Below, piece after piece: positions 4,711 to 6,432 of a stretch of DNA of 6,432 bases; position 1 is the stretch's first letter, and every line of letters starts with the position of its first letter. The notes under the pieces are model-generated. The model had not been told where the DNA came from. It was given only the letters and a program-made list of their open reading frames with translations, and did not search any database. Origin of the DNA: Dehalococcoidia bacterium (GTDB taxonomy: Bacteria; Chloroflexota; Dehalococcoidia; Lucifugimonadales; UBA3495). The stretch spans positions 1 through 6,432 of the forward strand of contig JAJDXU010000291.1 of assembly GCA_022823105.1 (NCBI GenBank). The letters are read 5' to 3'. A program made the translations under genes and the position numbers.

Positions 4711-5220
4711 ATGGAACCTCATAAAATGAGACAATGGACGACGCCTGAGTGTACTCTCGACGAAGCTCATTTCTATACCTGCGCTCGCCCCGGTCGATCG
4801 AAAGGCAGATATGGTGCTGTGCCAGATGCGCTCGTCTCGGATTGGGTACGAGGATTACCGGAACCAGACACGGCGATTGTCTCGCTGTTGGGTCGCAAAC
4901 GAGGACCAGAGGGGCTCAGCGAGTTTTCTTTCTATTCGTTCTGTGGAGGTCTAGATACGCCTACCGAGCGTCGGAATCGGTTAGATTTCCAAGAGTGGCT
5001 TGATCAGCAACACGCGGCGCTCAAAATCCAGGTGAGCGAGCACCCTTCTTTTGATTTGAGCGGCATCCCTGAGGGAGAGCTCGAAGCAATTGCGAGAGAT
5101 GTCCTTGACCTCATGACCATGGGTTACACCGTGGTCGTTGTGGATTCCGGAGGCGAGACGCGTACGAACATGGTGTGTAAGCGACTTAAAGCCGTCGAGG
5201 ACTCCCGGTCTCGACGGTAA
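4711..5220 (+). CDS. Phosphatase-fold-like protein lacking the catalytic Cys (tentative)
   Basis: A 169-residue soluble protein that I cannot assign to a named family. The region 54-60 (TAIVSLL), then 109-120 (SEHPSFDLSGIP), then 121-152 follows the order of dual-specificity/tyrosine phosphatases: a VISLL-type strand, a D-x-x-x-P acid loop, a helix, then the P-loop. The loop itself, VVVVDSGGETRT (141-152), aligns without gaps to VAVHCRGGLGRT-type loops. It keeps the G-G, Arg151 and Thr152, but Asp145 replaces the nucleophilic Cys and Val144 the His. By the usual mechanism it should lack phosphatase activity; a pseudophosphatase or binding protein is inferred. I chose the ATG at 4711 because AAGGAG (4701-4706) precedes it. 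The frame also opens at a GTG at 4672, 13 codons earlier, inside a likely promoter/leader (CTATAAAT). The gene lies 67 bases after tRNA-Val. Its codon choice (many CGA, TTG, ATT) is less GC-biased than that of its neighbours, which suggests accessory origin. Confidence 0.65.
   Translation: MEPHKMRQWTTPECTLDEAHFYTCARPGRSKGRYGAVPDALVSDWVRGLPEPDTAIVSLLGRKRGPEGLSEFSFYSFCGGLDTPTERRNRLDFQEWLDQQHAALKIQVSEHPSFDLSGIPEGELEAIARDVLDLMTMGYTVVVVDSGGETRTNMVCKRLKAVEDSRSRR
5192..5217 (+). repeat. 8-bp hairpin at the 3' end of the phosphatase-like gene
   Basis: CCGTCGAG (5192-5199) pairs perfectly with CTCGACGG (5210-5217), with a 10-base loop. The hairpin covers the last codons and ends immediately before the TAA stop. 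No T run follows, so it is not a classical intrinsic terminator. It could stabilise the 3' end or slow ribosomes. It may also simply reflect the Arg/Ser-rich tail (DSRSRR). Confidence 0.45.
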
Positions 5221-5259
5221 TCCCTAGCGTAAGCATGGTAGCGTCCGCGGGAATTTACT

Positions 5260-5265
5260 TATATT
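5260..5265 (+). promoter_or_regulatory. Possible -10 box of a leaderless gene
   Basis: TATATT lies only 4 bases before the ATG at 5270. A start site at the normal 6-8 bases downstream would coincide with the start codon, implying a leaderless mRNA. No Shine-Dalgarno sequence precedes this ATG, which agrees. The -35 region is poor, so confidence is low. Confidence 0.3.
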
Positions 5266-5269
5266 CCTC

Positions 5270-5578
5270 ATGATGGAGCACAAGGGCATGCGGTGGGGGT
5301 ACGTGTTTCTGCGTGCGCCGGGGGTCCTCAACGGGGAGGACCGGGAGAAGTTGATGACCACCGCGGTCGAGATGTATCTGTCGGGCGAGGACGAGCGCGA
5401 CGTTGAGAGTGTGGGGTTTGAAGGCAGGGTTTACACCGAGAGGCGGTTCGAGATGTTGGGCGAATTCGGCGGTCAGCGGTTCGACGTGGAACTGGAAACC
5501 ATCCACGGCAGGGATTCGGGGACGTTCCTGGTGAATGAGCAGACCGGTGGCCAGGGAGGCGGGTTTTCCCGCAACTAG
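5270..5578 (+). CDS. Conserved-looking hypothetical protein, 102 aa
   Basis: I do not recognise this protein. It is soluble and acidic, with no membrane segment or signal peptide. The N-terminal part (GYVFLRAPGVLNGEDREKLMTTAVEMYLSG, roughly residues 10-39) looks like a strand followed by a helix. The middle alternates short strands with charged residues (VGFEGRVYTERRFEMLGEF, 48-66; QRFDVELETI, 69-78), as in a small alpha/beta domain. The C-terminus (TGGQGGGFSRN) is glycine-rich and probably disordered. Codon use matches the GC-rich neighbours, which supports a real gene. Starts at 5270, 5273 (ATG ATG) and 5288 are all possible. None has a good Shine-Dalgarno sequence, and a -10-like TATATT sits just upstream of the first. 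It lies between the phosphatase-like gene and the PAC2 gene, all on the plus strand, with no clear functional link. Confidence 0.65.
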   Translation: MMEHKGMRWGYVFLRAPGVLNGEDREKLMTTAVEMYLSGEDERDVESVGFEGRVYTERRFEMLGEFGGQRFDVELETIHGRDSGTFLVNEQTGGQGGGFSRN

Positions 5579-5602
5579 GCGTCAGGGGGATCGGCAGGGA
5601 TG

Positions 5603-5611
5603 TGGTATATT
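5603..5611 (+). promoter_or_regulatory. Extended -10 promoter of the PAC2-family gene
   Basis: TGGTATATT is an extended -10 box (TGn plus TATATT, one mismatch). It is 44 bases before the ATG, so the start site near 5618 would leave a leader of about 38 bases holding AAGGCGG at 5643-5649. The -35 region is G-rich with no match. Confidence 0.45.
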
Positions 5612-5655
5612 AGGCGAAACCTCGATGAGACGGCCACGCTCCAAGGCGGTCCATA

Positions 5656-6432
5656 ATGCCTGAGGAACTCTTCAACTTTACCCACAAACCGGAAGCCGAG
5701 TACCTGATTGCCGGTTGGCGCCGGCAATGGTCAAACGGCGGCCGGATTTCCAGCGGCCTGCCCCGTTACCTGATCGACAAGAACGGGGGTCGCCAAATCG
5801 GCCAGATGACGGAATACGTCAACAAGATGTGCTACCCGTTCCAGGTGGCGGGGACGCATGACGCGTTCCGCCCTGCCGCTGCGTTTCACGAGGGTTTGCC
5901 AAGTTCGGCGATGACCCGTCAGAACGCGTTTTACGAAATCGGCAGCGGGCTGCTCGTGTTCCTTGGCGAGGAGCCCTGGTACCGGTTGGACATCTATGCC
6001 GAGGCGTTTTTCACCGCCATCAAGGATCTGGGCCTGAAGCAAACCGTCGCTGTTGAGGGCGTCAACGGCCCGGCGCCGCCGGACCTGGAACGCAGGATCA
6101 CCTGTGTGTACTCACAACCTGGCATGAAAGAACAGCTGGAACGGTACGGCGTCCAGTTTTCCAGCTACGGCAGCCGGGGACGGCAGGGGCCGACCATCGG
6201 AATGGCCCTGGTTTCGCTTGCCCACTTTGAGTACACGGACGTCCAGATGTTCCGCATGGGAGCCATGGCTCCGATGTACCCGTTCATGACCAACAACAAC
6301 AACCAGTTGGGGATCACGCAAGACCACCGGGCCTACTATGACATCCTCCGGCGGTTGCGGTCGCTTTTCGGGATCGAAATGGACCTTTCCGAGCTTGAGC
6401 AGATGGGCAACCGGGAATCCCAGGAGTTGCTG
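5656..6432 (+). CDS. PAC2-family protein (C-terminus outside window)
   Basis: The frame is open from the ATG at 5656 to the right edge, giving 259 residues. I recognise a PAC2-family protein, related to archaeal/eukaryotic proteasome assembly chaperone 2 but also common in bacteria, where its role is unsettled. Characteristic stretches are LIAGWRRQWSNGGRISSGLPRYL (17-39), PFQVAGTHDAFRP (61-73), GLLVFLGEEPWYRLDIYAEAFF (98-119), VAVEGVNGPAPPDLERRITCVYS (131-153) and VQFSSYGSRG (166-175), followed by the G-P-T-I-G segment (178-182) and MAPMYPF (204-210). The start is supported by AAGG at 5643-5646, 9 bases upstream. It is preceded by its own extended -10 box. Bacteria with a true proteasome sometimes carry PAC2 relatives, but no proteasome gene is visible here, so a chaperone role cannot be claimed. 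An ORF on the opposite strand is a shadow. Confidence 0.88.
   Translation, partial: MPEELFNFTHKPEAEYLIAGWRRQWSNGGRISSGLPRYLIDKNGGRQIGQMTEYVNKMCYPFQVAGTHDAFRPAAAFHEGLPSSAMTRQNAFYEIGSGLLVFLGEEPWYRLDIYAEAFFTAIKDLGLKQTVAVEGVNGPAPPDLERRITCVYSQPGMKEQLERYGVQFSSYGSRGRQGPTIGMALVSLAHFEYTDVQMFRMGAMAPMYPFMTNNNNQLGITQDHRAYYDILRRLRSLFGIEMDLSELEQMGNRESQELL

Noticed and set aside
5731..6327. Minus-strand open frames opposite the PAC2-family gene
   Set aside because: They are shadows of a plus-strand frame with clear family motifs and carry no recognisable domain.

Overview
The window looks like a bacterial chromosome segment with fairly high GC content in its conserved genes. Its tRNA genes encode their CCA ends. 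The combination of a class III CoA-transferase, a PAC2-family protein, a zinc-ribbon Nudix enzyme and GTCATTCC / ATTCCCGC-type intergenic repeats would fit an environmental Chloroflexota-like genome. That placement is only an inference, because no phylogenetic marker such as rRNA is present.

Left part (1-2053, all minus strand). A zinc-ribbon Nudix hydrolase, cut off by the left window edge, lies 35 bases downstream of a ribokinase-like PfkB sugar kinase; the two probably share a transcript. Upstream of the kinase are two small membrane-protein genes that overlap by 8 bases (ATGAGTGA). They have their own extended -10 promoter, which sits over a perfect 7-bp inverted repeat. They resemble no family I can name.

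Middle (2227-4195, plus strand). A complete class III CoA-transferase (CaiB/BaiF type) has an excellent extended -10 box and a Shine-Dalgarno sequence. It is followed by a 7-bp GTTATGT/ACATAAC inverted repeat and a textbook UUCG-tetraloop terminator. About 600 bases of strongly C-rich, G-poor DNA then hold no convincing gene, only diverged short repeats.

Right part (4156-6432, plus strand). A strong promoter (TTGCCG-17-TATAAT) drives a cluster of four tRNA genes: Val(CAC), Leu(CAG), Arg(GCG) and Val(TAC). A dRS3-like palindrome lies between the last two. Immediately downstream is an unfamiliar 169-aa protein. Its C-terminal half lines up with the tyrosine/dual-specificity phosphatase P-loop, but Asp replaces the catalytic Cys. 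A 102-aa hypothetical protein and a PAC2-family protein, cut by the right edge, follow.

There is no obvious defence system, CRISPR array, transposase or integrase. The points most worth a second look are the Cys-less phosphatase-like protein beside the tRNA cluster, the GCG anticodon of the Arg tRNA (bacteria usually use ACG), the recurring GTTATGT motif, and the operator-like structure in front of the two small membrane genes.
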